The position numbers were made by a program, and so were the translations under genes. This document shows positions 30,314-39,255 of a DNA stretch of 64,000 nt, one piece after another. Under the pieces are notes generated by a model. The model was not told where the DNA came from. It did no database searches and saw only the letters and a list, made by a program, of their open reading frames with translations. Position 1 is the first letter of the stretch. Every line of letters begins with the position of its first letter. The stretch covers positions 1 through 64,000 of the forward strand of contig NZ_BBQH01000034.1 of assembly GCF_018397995.1 (NCBI RefSeq), in the 5' to 3' direction. The stretch comes from Rhizomonospora bruguierae. Lineage in GTDB: Bacteria > Actinomycetota > Actinomycetes > Mycobacteriales > Micromonosporaceae.

Positions 30314-31533
30314 CCGGCACCGCCCCCGGAAACAGCGGGCCCCGCGAAAACCGCAGGCCCCGCGGAACCGCCAGACCCCGCAGAAACGCCAGGGCCCCCG
30401 GAAACAGCAGGGCCCCCGGAAACGCCAGACCCCGCGGAAACGCCAGGCCCCGCGGCGACGGACGCGGACGTGATGGTGGCGGAGAGGAGGACCACGTCGC
30501 CGGCCCGCTCCGGGCGGTACGCGACCAGCGCCTGCCCCGGTGCCACCCCGCGCGCCGGGCGGTGCAGGTCGGCGCGGACCCCCTCGGGCGTGGCGACCAG
30601 CGTGGCGGGCAGCGGCTCGCCGTGGGCGCGCACCTGGACTTGGCACTCCATCGGCAACTCCAGCCCCGGCGCCGTCCACACCGGGCGGTCGGCGCACACC
30701 GCCGAGACGTCCAGCGCCTCGGCCGGGCCGACCGTGACGGTGTTGGTCACCGGGGTGATCGACAGCACGTACCGGGGGCGGCCGTCCGGCGCCGGCCGCT
30801 CCAGGCGCAGGCCGCGCCGCTGGCCGACCGTGTACGCGTACGCGCCCTCGTGGCGGCCGAGCGTCTCCCCGGTCGCGGCGTCGACGATGTCGCCGGGGGC
30901 GGCGCCGAGGCGGCCGGCGAGGAAGCCGCGGGTGTCCCCGTCGGCCACGAAGCAGATGTCGTGCGAGTCGGGCTTGTCGGCCACGGCCAGCCCGCGCGCG
31001 GCCGCCTCGGCGCGGACCTGCGCCTTGGTGGCGTCGCCCAGCGGGAACATGGCGTGCGCGAGCTGCTCGCGGGTCAGCACGGCCAGCACGTACGACTGGT
31101 CCTTCGCGGCGTCGACCGAGCGCCGCAGCAGGCCGTCGGGGCCGAGGCGGGCGTGGTGGCCGGTGACCACCGCGTCGAAGCCGAGGGCCAGCGCCCGGTC
31201 CAGGACCGCCGCGAACTTGATCTTCTCGTTGCAGCGCAGGCACGGGTTCGGGGTGCGGCCGGCGGCATACTCGGCCACGAAGTCGTCCACCACGTCGGCG
31301 TGGAAGCGGTCCGCCATGTCCCACACGTAGAACGGGATGCCGATCACGTCGGCGGCGCGGCGGGCGTCCCGGGCGTCCTCGATGGTGCAGCAGCCCCGGG
31401 CGCCGGTGCGGTACGTCTGCGGGTTGCGGGCGAGCGCCAGGTGCACGCCGGTGACGTCATGCCCCGCCGTGGCGGCCCGGGCCGCGGCGACCGCCGAGTC
31501 GACGCCGCCGGACATCGCGGCCAGCACCCTCAT
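30310..31533 (-). CDS. mnmA: tRNA-specific 2-thiouridylase with a repeat-extended C-terminus
   Basis: 407 aa from ATG 31533 (GTG 31539 is also possible). It thiolates U34 of Lys, Glu and Gln tRNAs using sulfur from a cysteine desulfurase. [13 protein letters not shown] is the PP-loop for [15 protein letters not shown] holds the first catalytic Cys and [12 protein letters not shown] the second. The conserved protein ends near [12 protein letters not shown]. About 48 extra residues follow, made of Gly/Ser/Val/Pro repeats ([22 protein letters not shown]) encoded by an 18-bp tandem repeat. It lies 16 bases after iscS, its sulfur donor, and overlaps the next gene by 4 bases. Confidence 0.95.
30323..30457 (-). 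repeat. 18-bp tandem repeat in the 3' end of mnmA
   Basis: About seven copies of an imperfect 18-bp unit of the form CCGCGGAAACGCCAGGCC (plus-strand sense) run through the last codons of mnmA. The unit length is a multiple of three, so copy changes keep the frame and only alter the Gly/Ser/Val tail. The region stops at the overlap with the MetE-like gene. Confidence 0.8.
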
Positions 31534-31549
31534 GCCCACGCCGCAAAGC

Positions 31550-32725
31550 CTATCTGGCCGGCTTGACCGCGCCGGCCCGGCGGGCCCGCTCCACGGCGCC
31601 GGGCAACGCCGCGATCAGCGCGTCCACGTCCGCGCGGGTGGAGGTGTGGCCGAGCGTGAAACGCAGCGACGAGCGGGCGCGGTCGTCGTCGGCGCCCATC
31701 GCGAGCAGGACGTGCGACGGCTGCGCCACCCCGGCCGAGCAGGCCGACCCGGTGGAGCAGGCGATGCCCTGCGCGTCCAGGAGGAGCAGCAGCGCGTCGC
31801 CCTCGCAGCCGGGGAAGGAGAAGTGGGCGTTGCCGGGGAGGCGCTCCGCCCGGTCCCCGTTGAAGACCGCGTCGGGGACCGCGGCGCTGACCCGCTCGAC
31901 CAGGTCGTCGCGCAGCGCGCCGACGGTGGCGGCGAAGTGCTGCTGCTGCTTGACCGCGGTCTCGACCGCGACGCCGAACGCCACGATGCCGGGCACGTCG
32001 AGGGTGCCCGAGCGCACGTCCCGCTCCTGGCCGCCGCCGTGCAGCAGCGGCGTGCACGGCACGTCCCGGCCGAGCAGCAGCGCGCCCACGCCGACCGGGC
32101 CGCCCAGCTTGTGCCCGGTGACGGTCAGCGCGGCCTGACCGCTGGCGGCGAAGTCCACCGGCACCTGGCCGACGGCCTGCACCGCGTCCGTGTGCGCCGG
32201 CACCCCCGCCGCGGCGGCCGCGGCGGCCAGGTCGGCGACCGGCTGGACGGTGCCCACCTCGTTGTTGGCCCACATGGTGCTGATGACGGCGACCTCGTCG
32301 CCGCGCGCCGCCAGTTCGGCGCGCAGCGCGGCCGGATCGAGCCGGCCCCGGTCGTCAGCCGGGAGCCAGGTGACCTCGGCCCCCTCGTGCGCGACCAGCC
32401 AGGCCACCGAGTCCATCACCGCGTGGTGCTCGACGGCGCTGGCGACCACCCGGTTGCGCCGCGGATCGGCCGCCCGGCGGGCCCAGAAGATGCCCTTGAC
32501 GGCGAGGTTGTCGCTCTCCGTCCCCCCGGTGGTGAAGATCACTTCGGACGGGCGGGCGCCCAGCGCGGCAGCGATCCGCTCCCGGGACTCCTCCACCCGG
32601 CGGCGGGCACACCGGCCGGGGGCGTGCAGCGACGACGCGTTGCCGACGTCGCGGGCGGTGGCGGCGTACGCCTCCAGTGCCTCGTCGAGCATCGGGGTGG
32701 TCGCCGCATGATCCAGATAGGTCAT
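31550..32725 (-). CDS. iscS: Cysteine desulfurase
   Basis: 391 aa. A PLP enzyme that takes sulfur from cysteine for tRNA thiolation and iron-sulfur clusters. [11 protein letters not shown] opens the protein, the PLP lysine is in [16 protein letters not shown], and the persulfide Cys is in [18 protein letters not shown]. The compact active-site loop after GSACSAG fits IscS/NifS class I enzymes. ATG 32725 matches homologues; the longer frame to 32791 is not conserved. It is first in an iscS-mnmA-MetE-like operon, which fits sulfur relay to MnmA. Confidence 0.95.
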   Translation of the reverse strand: MTYLDHAATTPMLDEALEAYAATARDVGNASSLHAPGRCARRRVEESRERIAAALGARPSEVIFTTGGTESDNLAVKGIFWARRAADPRRNRVVASAVEHHAVMDSVAWLVAHEGAEVTWLPADDRGRLDPAALRAELAARGDEVAVISTMWANNEVGTVQPVADLAAAAAAAGVPAHTDAVQAVGQVPVDFAASGQAALTVTGHKLGGPVGVGALLLGRDVPCTPLLHGGGQERDVRSGTLDVPGIVAFGVAVETAVKQQQHFAATVGALRDDLVERVSAAVPDAVFNGDRAERLPGNAHFSFPGCEGDALLLLLDAQGIACSTGSACSAGVAQPSHVLLAMGADDDRARSSLRFTLGHTSTRADVDALIAALPGAVERARRAGAVKPAR

Positions 32726-32780
32726 CGCCGTCCAGCCTAGTCCTTGAACCCGCTGGCAGCGGTGCCGCCAGGGGCGAACG

Positions 32781-33114
32781 TCACCCGACACGCGAAGCGG
32801 TCACCCGCGCCAGCACGGCCTGCCACGGGTGACCGGGATGGGCGAGCGCCAGCGCGTCGCGCAGCCAGGACCTGCCGGGGGCCACCTGAATCTGGTCCAG
32901 GACCGGGACGCCCGTGAGCCGGCTCGGCGAGTACCGGATCGGCGAAGGCGTCCACCAGGCAGGCGGCGCCCACCGGCGTCGGCCCGTCAAACGCGATCAG
33001 AACCGCGCCCACCCCGGGACGGGCGAGGCGGTGGGCGAAGTACTCGCCCTCGCCCACCGCGAGGACCAGGCTGTCCAGATCCTCGCGGCGGGCGGGGCGG
33101 ATGTCGACGGTCAT
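32781..33114 (-). pseudogene. Frameshifted GNAT acetyltransferase
   Basis: ATG 33114 opens [20 protein letters not shown] and the frame reads like a GNAT N-terminus up to [11 protein letters not shown] near 32930. From there the acetyltransferase-like sequence ([20 protein letters not shown]) continues in a different frame that ends with TGA at 32781. The acetyl-CoA loop expected just after LDQIQVAP (R/Q-x-x-G-x-G/A) is missing and replaced by [13 protein letters not shown]. So there is one frameshift and loss of the cofactor motif. It lies between etfA and iscS on the same strand. A sequencing error could explain the frameshift but not the missing loop. Confidence 0.65.
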
Positions 33115-33145
33115 CGCGTGACCCTAGAGCAGGGCCGCGCGGCCG

Positions 33146-34126
33146 TCACGTGCGTTTGCGGATCTCCTCGGCGGCCTGCGGGACGACCTTGAACAGGTCG
33201 CCGACGACGCCGAAGTCGGCCAGTTCGAAGATCGGCGCCTCGGGGTCCTTGTTGACCGCGACGATCGTCTTCGAGGTCTGCATGCCGGCCCGGTGCTGGA
33301 TCGCCCCGGAGATGCCCAACGCCACGTACAACTGCGGGGACACCGTCTTGCCGGTCTGCCCGACCTGGAACTGGTGCGGGTAGAACCCCGAGTCGGTCGC
33401 CGCCCGGGACGCGCCGACGGCGCCGCCGAGCAGGTCGGCGATCTCCTCGACGAGCTTGAAGTTGTCCGCGCTGCCGACCCCCCGGCCACCGGACACGACG
33501 ACGTTCGCCTCGGTCAACTCCGGCCGGGTCCCCTTCTGCTCGGCGACCCGCTCGACGACCCTGGCCAGGGTGTCGTTCTCCCCCAGCGCGACCGCCACCG
33601 CCTCCACCGCCGGCGCGGCCGCCGGGGCGGGGGTCGGGGTGACCGAGTTGGGACGCACCGTCACCAGCGGCAGGCCCCTCGTGACCCGGGACTTGACGAT
33701 GGTGGAGCCGGCGAACGCCACCTGCGTCGCCGTGCCGTCCGCGGCCAGGGCGACCACGTCGGTCAGCAGGCCGTTGTCCAGCTTCACCGCGACCCGGCCG
33801 GCGATCTCCTTGCCCTCCTGCGTGGAGCCGATCAGCACCGCCGCGGGCTGGACCCGGCGGATCAGCTCGGCCAGCACGGTCGCCTTCGGCGCGACCAGGT
33901 GAGCGGTGATCTGCTCCCCTTCCGCCGCGTAGACCTTCACCGCGCCGTACTCGCCCAGCTTCGCGCCCAGTTCCTGCGCGCCACCCGGGGCGCCGAACAC
34001 GACGGCGGCCGGCTCGCCCAGCTCGCGGGCGAGGGTGAGCATCTCCAGCGTGACCTTCTTCACCCCGTAGCCACCAGCGGCCCCCACCGCCCCGGTGGTT
34101 TCGACGACGACCAGAACCTCAGCCAT
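33146..34126 (-). CDS. etfA: Electron transfer flavoprotein alpha subunit
   Basis: 326 aa. It forms the FAD-carrying ETF heterodimer that takes electrons from acyl-CoA and other dehydrogenases. The C-terminal FAD domain shows [59 protein letters not shown] and [20 protein letters not shown], all family signatures. The N-terminal domain is [20 protein letters not shown]. It follows etfB after 11 bases, as in M. tuberculosis fixA-fixB. Confidence 0.97.
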   Translation of the reverse strand: MAEVLVVVETTGAVGAAGGYGVKKVTLEMLTLARELGEPAAVVFGAPGGAQELGAKLGEYGAVKVYAAEGEQITAHLVAPKATVLAELIRRVQPAAVLIGSTQEGKEIAGRVAVKLDNGLLTDVVALAADGTATQVAFAGSTIVKSRVTRGLPLVTVRPNSVTPTPAPAAAPAVEAVAVALGENDTLARVVERVAEQKGTRPELTEANVVVSGGRGVGSADNFKLVEEIADLLGGAVGASRAATDSGFYPHQFQVGQTGKTVSPQLYVALGISGAIQHRAGMQTSKTIVAVNKDPEAPIFELADFGVVGDLFKVVPQAAEEIRKRT

Positions 34127-34137
34127 GCCACACCCCC

Positions 34138-34917
34138 TTATACGAACTTCTCGGCCGCGAGGAACTCGACCAGCCGCACGCCGCCGTCGCCCCCGTCGGT
34201 GATCTTCTGTCCGCCGGAGCGCGGCGGCCGCTGGCTGTGCTCCACCACCGCGCTGGTCGCACCCGCCAACCCCACCTCATCGGCCGGAATGCCCAGGTCG
34301 GCCAGGGCCAGCGTCCGCAGCGGCTTCTTCTTCGCCGCCATGATTCCCTTGAACGACGGGTACCGCGGCTCGTTGATCGTGTCCCACACCGACACCACCG
34401 CCGGAGCCGGCGCGGTGACCACCTCGTACCCCTCCTCGGTCTGCCGCTCGACCGTCAGCGTGCCGCCGTCGACGGTGAGCTTCCGCGCGCCGGTCAGCGC
34501 CGCGACGCCGAGGCGCTCGGCCAGCATGTGCGGCACCACCTGAACCCGCCCGTCGGTGGACTCCGCGCCGCAGAGCACCAGATCGGGGCTCAGCGTGCGC
34601 AACGCCGCGGCGAGCACCTTCGAGGTGGCCACCGCGCAGGAGCCGTGCAAGGCGTCGTCCACCACGTGGACCGCCCCGTCCGGGCCCATCGACAACGCCT
34701 TGCGGATCGACTCGGCGGCGCCGGCCGGGCCCATGCTCAGCACGGTCACCTCGCCGCCGTGCGCCTCCCGGATCCGCAGCGCCTCCTCGATGGCGTACTC
34801 ATCCATCTCATTGATGACATTGCTCGCCGACCCCCGGTCGACCGTGCTGTCGTCAGAACGCAGGTTCCGCTCCGCACCGGAGTCCGGCACCTGCTTGACG
34901 AGGACGACGATGTTCAT
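34138..34917 (-). CDS. etfB: Electron transfer flavoprotein beta subunit
   Basis: 259 aa. MNIVVLVKQVPDS is the typical ETF-beta start, and ALRIREAHGGEVTVLSMGPA and the AMP-binding LCGAESTDGRVQVVPHMLAE regions are present. The gene leads the etfB-etfA pair. AGGAGGG lies about 11 bases upstream of ATG 34917. A candidate -10 TAACAT and a palindrome (34966-34979) lie in the 121-base gap upstream. Confidence 0.97.
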   Translation of the reverse strand: MNIVVLVKQVPDSGAERNLRSDDSTVDRGSASNVINEMDEYAIEEALRIREAHGGEVTVLSMGPAGAAESIRKALSMGPDGAVHVVDDALHGSCAVATSKVLAAALRTLSPDLVLCGAESTDGRVQVVPHMLAERLGVAALTGARKLTVDGGTLTVERQTEEGYEVVTAPAPAVVSVWDTINEPRYPSFKGIMAAKKKPLRTLALADLGIPADEVGLAGATSAVVEHSQRPPRSGGQKITDGGDGGVRLVEFLAAEKFV

Positions 34918-34965
34918 CGCGCTCGGGACCCTCCTGCTTGTTCGCGTGTGGCCGTGTTCGGAATG

Positions 34966-34979
34966 TTACTCGCTAGTAG
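34966..34979. promoter_or_regulatory. Candidate TetR-type operator of etfBA
   Basis: The 14-mer TTACTCGCTAGTAG is an imperfect palindrome (TACT-x-GC-x-AGTA) about 50 bases before etfB, overlapping a possible -10 TAACAT on the minus strand. TetR-family regulators of fatty-acid catabolism often use sites of this shape. No regulator gene is nearby, so the assignment is tentative. Confidence 0.3.
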
Positions 34980-35038
34980 GTTGTTGCCGTCCCGCCACTC
35001 AGCGTGACGCCCCTCACCGCGCCGGGAGCGACCCGGTG

Positions 35039-35866
35039 TCACCGGTTCGGGTCGAACACGTACGGCGTCGTCGTGGTGACCGCCACAAACCCCAGGCGCT
35101 GGAGGACCGGCCGGCTGTCGTCGGACGCGTCCACCTGGAGGTAGACGAAACCACGCGCGTCGGCCAGCCGGGCGCGGTGGGTCACCAGGGCCTTGTAGAT
35201 GCCCTGACGCCGCCACGCCGGCAGGGTCGAGCCGCCCCACAGCGTCGCGAAGCCGGTACCGGGCACGTAACGCACCCAGCCGGCGCTGACCACCTCACCG
35301 CCGCCCGCACCGCCAGCGCCCACGCCGGTCTCCGCCACCACGACCGACAGCCCGTCCGGGTCGGCGGCCAGTTCGCGCTCCAGGCCATCGGCCAGCCACC
35401 CGCGCGAGTCGCCCCAGACCCGCTCCTCCATCCGGGCGATCCGCTCCAGGTCGACGCGGTGGGTCACCTCGCGCAACCGGATGCCCTCCGGCAGGACCGG
35501 CATGGTCGCGGCCAGCGGGGCGGCCGGGCCGATCACCACGGTCTCCTCCGGCTCCGGCAGGAAGCCGGCCGCGCGCAGCCGGTCGCCCAGGTCAGCCGGC
35601 TCGTCGTGGCCGTGCAGCTTCCACTCCACCGCCTCGCCGCGGGCGGCGAAGAACTCCCGCTGCCGCCGGATCAGCCCGTCCAGGTCCGGGCCGTCCAGGC
35701 CACCCAGATCCCGGTACGTGAGGAAGCCGCCCCGGTCCAGCCCGCTGATCCGCAGCAGGGGGCCGTCGCGGTCGGTGGTCGCCCCCGGCGGCACCGGATC
35801 GGGTTCGCGGGCGCGCACTTTCGTGTCGTACGCGACCCGCAGGGCCACCGGGTCCAGATCAGTCAT
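35039..35866 (-). CDS. GNAT family N-acetyltransferase
   Basis: 275 aa. An N-terminal degenerate half (about 1-130) is followed by a GNAT domain (about 140-270) with the acetyl-CoA loop LPAWRRQGIYKALVTHR and the C-terminal DSRPVLQRLGFVAVTTTTPY. The substrate is not predictable. It starts at ATG 35866 with no leader: the start codon lies in a perfect palindrome shared with the divergent DUF202 gene (35891). Confidence 0.85.
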   Translation of the reverse strand: MTDLDPVALRVAYDTKVRAREPDPVPPGATTDRDGPLLRISGLDRGGFLTYRDLGGLDGPDLDGLIRRQREFFAARGEAVEWKLHGHDEPADLGDRLRAAGFLPEPEETVVIGPAAPLAATMPVLPEGIRLREVTHRVDLERIARMEERVWGDSRGWLADGLERELAADPDGLSVVVAETGVGAGGAGGGEVVSAGWVRYVPGTGFATLWGGSTLPAWRRQGIYKALVTHRARLADARGFVYLQVDASDDSRPVLQRLGFVAVTTTTPYVFDPNR

Positions 35867-35893
35867 GTGGCCAGCCTAAATAATGGCCACATG
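35864..35893. promoter_or_regulatory. Palindrome containing both start codons of divergent leaderless genes
   Basis: Perfect 10-bp arms CATGTGGCCA (35864-35873) and TGGCCACATG (35884-35893) flank a 10-base spacer GCCTAAATAA. The outer trinucleotides are the ATG start codons of the two divergent genes. The A/T-rich spacer provides TAAATA on plus and TATTTA on minus, each 8-10 bases from its own ATG, the spacing expected for -10 boxes of leaderless mRNAs. The arms could also bind a dimeric regulator, coupling the two genes. Confidence 0.6.
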
Positions 35894-36271
35894 ATCGGCT
35901 TCGTGAGGCGGTGGTTCGACCCGGTCGACCTACGCCAGGCCGGCGAGCGCCCGGACTACCGGTTCTCGCTGGCCAACGAGCGCACCTTCCTGGCCTGGAT
36001 CCGCACCGGCCTGGCCCTGGTCGGCGGCGGGCTGGCGGTGGCCCAGTTCCTGCCGCCGCACGGCGGCCTGCGCACCGTGCTCGCGATCGCCCTGCTGCTG
36101 CTCGGCGCCCTGGTCGCGCTGCGGGCGGTCGATCACTGGGCCCGCGCCGAACTGGCCATGCGCCGCCGCGAGGAGTTGCCCACCTCCCGCTTCCCGGGGT
36201 TGCTGTCCATCGTGGTCGGGGCGGGCGCGCTGGCCCTCGCCGTCGCGGTCCTGGCGGGCGTACTCGGGTGA
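35891..36271 (+). CDS. DUF202 (YidH-type) membrane protein 1
   Basis: 126 aa. RFSLANERTFLAWIRTGLAL is the DUF202 signature, followed by three membrane helices. Function of the family is unknown. ATG 35891 has no leader (see the palindrome entry). The stop overlaps the GTG of a second DUF202 gene (GTGA), a pairing typical of this family in actinobacteria. Confidence 0.88.
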   Translation: MIGFVRRWFDPVDLRQAGERPDYRFSLANERTFLAWIRTGLALVGGGLAVAQFLPPHGGLRTVLAIALLLLGALVALRAVDHWARAELAMRRREELPTSRFPGLLSIVVGAGALALAVAVLAGVLG

Positions 36272-36564
36272 GCGCCCCCGACGGGCTGGCCTGGCAGCGC
36301 ACGCAACTGGCGTGGCGGCGCACCGTGCTCGCCGCCGGCGTCGTGGCGCTGCTGGCGGTCCGGCTGGCCGTGTACCGCGGCGCCGACCCGGCCCGGCTGG
36401 TGATCGCCGCCGCCACGCTGGCCGGCTGGTCCGCGCTGGTGGTGCTGGCGAACCGGCGGTCCCGGGCCGCCGAGCGGCCCCCGTCCCGGGCCGCGCTGCT
36501 GCGGGTCGCCGCGCTGGTGGTGGGGTACGGCGCGATCGGCGCCACGCTTGTCATCCTATTGTGA
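36268..36564 (+). CDS. DUF202 membrane protein 2
   Basis: 98 aa. It opens MSAPDGLAWQRTQLAWRRTV, the shorter DUF202 variant (LAWQRT-x-LAW-RT), then has three membrane helices. GTG 36268 overlaps the stop of the upstream DUF202 gene by 4 bases, so the two probably act as a hetero-oligomer. No known function. Confidence 0.87.
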   Translation: MSAPDGLAWQRTQLAWRRTVLAAGVVALLAVRLAVYRGADPARLVIAAATLAGWSALVVLANRRSRAAERPPSRAALLRVAALVVGYGAIGATLVILL

Positions 36565-36609
36565 CGCTCCGTAGTAGGCGGTGCGCCGGGGCGGCGTCAT
36601 CATTGGGCG

Positions 36610-36996
36610 ATGGTCCGCCTGTACCTCCTGCTCTTCCTCTCCGGCCTGTCGCTCACCGTCGTCGCCGTGATCGGCTGCCTGTCCGCCGAGCCCGACCGGG
36701 TCCGGGTCCTGTCCCGGCCGGTCTGGCTGCTGGTGATCCTGCTGCTCCCGGTGGCCGGCGCGATCGCCTGGTTCGTCACCGGGCGCCCGCTGCCGGTCGG
36801 GACGGCCCCCGGCCAACACCCCGCGTCGGGCCGCACGCCGCCCCGCCCCCTCGCCCCGGACGACAACCCCGAGTTCCTCCGCTCCCTCGACGAGGCGCTG
36901 GGCCAGGAGCGGTCCGAGCGAAACCAGGAACTGTTCGAGCACTGGGAGGAGGACCTGCGCCGGCGACGCCGCGCGGACGGCGAGGAACTCCCCTAG
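36610..36996 (+). CDS. PLDc_N-type small membrane protein
   Basis: 128 aa. Two membrane helices (about 5-25 and 38-58) with the pattern RPVWLLVILLLPVAGAIAWF match the phospholipase D nuclease N-terminal domain (PF13396), which in actinobacteria occurs alone as a small membrane protein. A Pro-rich linker and a charged C-terminal helix (SERNQELFEHWEEDLRRRRR) follow. No catalytic HKD motif is present, so no enzyme activity is implied. Confidence 0.8.
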   Translation: MVRLYLLLFLSGLSLTVVAVIGCLSAEPDRVRVLSRPVWLLVILLLPVAGAIAWFVTGRPLPVGTAPGQHPASGRTPPRPLAPDDNPEFLRSLDEALGQERSERNQELFEHWEEDLRRRRRADGEELP

Positions 36997-37112
36997 CCAT
37001 CCTCGGCCCACGGACCTCCCCCTGTGCCACCGGACGACTGAGCGCACCGGCGGACGGCGACTTCGCCGGGGAAGGCCGGACGCCCCGCGGCGCGGGGTGA
37101 CATGGTGGTGGG

Positions 37113-37988
37113 GTGGGCGGCCCGCTGGCGATCACCGGTTCGACCGGCCGGCTGGGCGGGCGGATCGCGCGGCGGCTGGCGCGGGCGGGCGTGCCGCAGC
37201 GGTTGCTGGTCCGCGACCCGCGACGGGCGCCCGAACTGGCCGGCGCCGAGGTCGCGGTCGCCGGTTACGGCGACGCGGCGGCGGTCCGCGCCGCGCTGGC
37301 CGGCGTCGGGACGGTCCTGATGGTCTCCGCCGCCGAGAACGAGCACCGCCTCGACGAGCACCGGACCTTCGTCGACGCGGCGGTCGCGGCCGGGGTGCGG
37401 CGGCTGGTCTACACCTCGTTCGCGGGCGCCTCGCCGGGTGCCACGTTCACGCTCGCCCGCGACCACTGGCACACCGAGCGGCACATCGCCGCCAGCGGCC
37501 TGGCGTACACGTTCCTGCGCGACAACCTGTACCTGGACTTCCTGCCGCTGATGGTGGGCGCGGACGGGGTGATCCGGGGGCCGGCCGGCGAGGGGCGGGT
37601 GGCCGCGGTGGCGCTGGACGACATCGCCGACGTGGCCGTGGCGGTACTGCGGGCGGCGGACGACCGCGGCAGCCCGCACGACGGCGCCACGTACGAGCTG
37701 TCCGGACCGCAGGCGCTGACCATGGCCGAGGCCGCGGCGGCGCTGACCCGGGCCACCGGCCTCAGGGTCACCTACCGCGCCGAGACGGTGCCCGAGGCGT
37801 ACCGGTCGCGCGCCCGGTACGGGGCGCCGCCGTGGCAGGTGGACGTCTGGGTGAGCACGTACACGGCGATCGCCGCCGGCGAACTGGCCGAGGTCACCGA
37901 CGCGGTGGACCGGCTCTGTGGCCGCCCGCCGATGAGCCTGGAGCAACTGCTGGGCGTCACCGCCCGGCTGCGCGAGCTTGACAGGTGA
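37113..37988 (+). CDS. NmrA-family NAD(P)-binding oxidoreductase
   Basis: 291 aa. The glycine-rich ITGSTGRLGGRIARRLARAG at residues 7-26 is the Rossmann motif, and VRRLVYTSFAGASP and YTFLRDNLYLDFLP follow the NmrA/azoreductase-like subfamily of atypical SDRs. There is no YxxxK catalytic pair in the usual place, typical of this subfamily, whose members may sense NADP(H) or reduce quinones. Start GTG 37113. It stands alone. Confidence 0.85.
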   Translation: MGGPLAITGSTGRLGGRIARRLARAGVPQRLLVRDPRRAPELAGAEVAVAGYGDAAAVRAALAGVGTVLMVSAAENEHRLDEHRTFVDAAVAAGVRRLVYTSFAGASPGATFTLARDHWHTERHIAASGLAYTFLRDNLYLDFLPLMVGADGVIRGPAGEGRVAAVALDDIADVAVAVLRAADDRGSPHDGATYELSGPQALTMAEAAAALTRATGLRVTYRAETVPEAYRSRARYGAPPWQVDVWVSTYTAIAAGELAEVTDAVDRLCGRPPMSLEQLLGVTARLRELDR

Positions 37989-38067
37989 TCGCGGTTCCGG
38001 GGGCCGCTCGCATCCGGGCCCGCTCGCGCATGCGTGACACCGCCCGCCGCGGTTAGGCTTCGGCGGC

Positions 38068-39255
38068 ATGAGCGCTGGGCTGGAACAGGGCACCGTGGCG
38101 GCGGCGAACCGGCTCACGGCGGGCTGGGTCGAGCGGCTGGCGGGCACCGGCTCCACCGTGCTGTCCGGCGCCGGCGCGTGGCCGCTGCTGGCGCTGCTGG
38201 CCGCCGCCGCGGCCGACCCGGCCCGCGCGGAACTGGCCGCGGCGGTGGGCGTCCCGGCCGAGGGCGCCGAGGCCCGAGCCCGGGAGCTGCTCGCCGCGGT
38301 GGCGGCGGCCGAGGGCATGGACGGCGCCTTCGGCGTGTGGACCCGCGCCGACCTGCCCGTCGCCGACTGGTGGCGGCAGCACGCGCCGTCGGGCGTCCAT
38401 GGCACGCTGACCGGTGACCCGGCGACGGACCAGGGCGTCCTCGACGCCTGGGCGGCCGGGCACACCCGGGGGCTGATCCCCCGCATGCCGGTCGCGGTCG
38501 GGCCGGATACGCCCGCCGTGCTCGCCACGGCGCTCACCGCGGTCACCACGTGGCCCGAGCCGTTCCGGGACACGCCGCTGCGGTCCGACGAGGGGCCGTG
38601 GTCGAGGCCGGCGCCGATCGCCGGTCTGGTCCGCACCGACCGGGATCTCGGGGCGGTGACCGTCGCGCGGACCAGCGCCGGCCCGGTCACCCGGTACGCC
38701 GTCGCCGGCGCCGGCGACTTCGACGTCCATCTTGTACTCGGGGAGCCCGGCGCCCGCCCCGGCGCGATCCTGGCGGCGGCGGTGCGCGGCGAGGGCACCC
38801 CGGTACCCGGCGCGGAGCTGCTGGCCAACGGCGCCGGCGGCCCCGGGCTGCGGGTCACCGAGGAGAGCAGCTTCGACACCCGGCCGCGGGTGCGGGCCAC
38901 CACGGTCCGCTTCACCGTGGCCGCCGAGCACGACCTGCTCGCGCGGGCGGACCTGTTCGGGCTCGCCGCCGCCGCGCGGGAGGGCGCGTTCCCCGGGCTC
39001 AGCCCGGTGCCGCTGCGGATCGGGGCGGCCCGGCAGGCGGCCATGGCCACGTTCACCGCCGAGGGTTTCAAGGCGGCCGCCGTAACCGCCGCGATGATGC
39101 TCGTCGGCATGCCGAGCGGCACCGCGCCGACCCTCGCCGTCACCTTCGACCGCCCGTTCGGCTTCGTGGTGACCCACCGGCGCAGCGGGTTGGTGCTGTT
39201 CGCCGGCTGGGTCGCCGAGCCCGAGCCGTACCCGCCGGACACCGGCCCGTGGTGA
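38068..39255 (+). CDS. Bacterial serpin
   Basis: 395 aa, the normal serpin length. No signal peptide is visible, so it may act in the cytoplasm. The reactive-loop hinge region reads TFTAEGFKAAAVTAAMMLVG and the C-terminal signature VTFDRPFGFVVTHRRSGLVL, then FAGWV, fits the serpin pattern. The hinge (EGFKAAAVTAAM) keeps small residues, so loop insertion and true inhibition are possible. The target protease is unknown. Serpins are sporadic in bacteria. Its stop codon lies in the first unit of a 14-bp tandem repeat. Confidence 0.82.
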   Translation: MSAGLEQGTVAAANRLTAGWVERLAGTGSTVLSGAGAWPLLALLAAAAADPARAELAAAVGVPAEGAEARARELLAAVAAAEGMDGAFGVWTRADLPVADWWRQHAPSGVHGTLTGDPATDQGVLDAWAAGHTRGLIPRMPVAVGPDTPAVLATALTAVTTWPEPFRDTPLRSDEGPWSRPAPIAGLVRTDRDLGAVTVARTSAGPVTRYAVAGAGDFDVHLVLGEPGARPGAILAAAVRGEGTPVPGAELLANGAGGPGLRVTEESSFDTRPRVRATTVRFTVAAEHDLLARADLFGLAAAAREGAFPGLSPVPLRIGAARQAAMATFTAEGFKAAAVTAAMMLVGMPSGTAPTLAVTFDRPFGFVVTHRRSGLVLFAGWVAEPEPYPPDTGPW

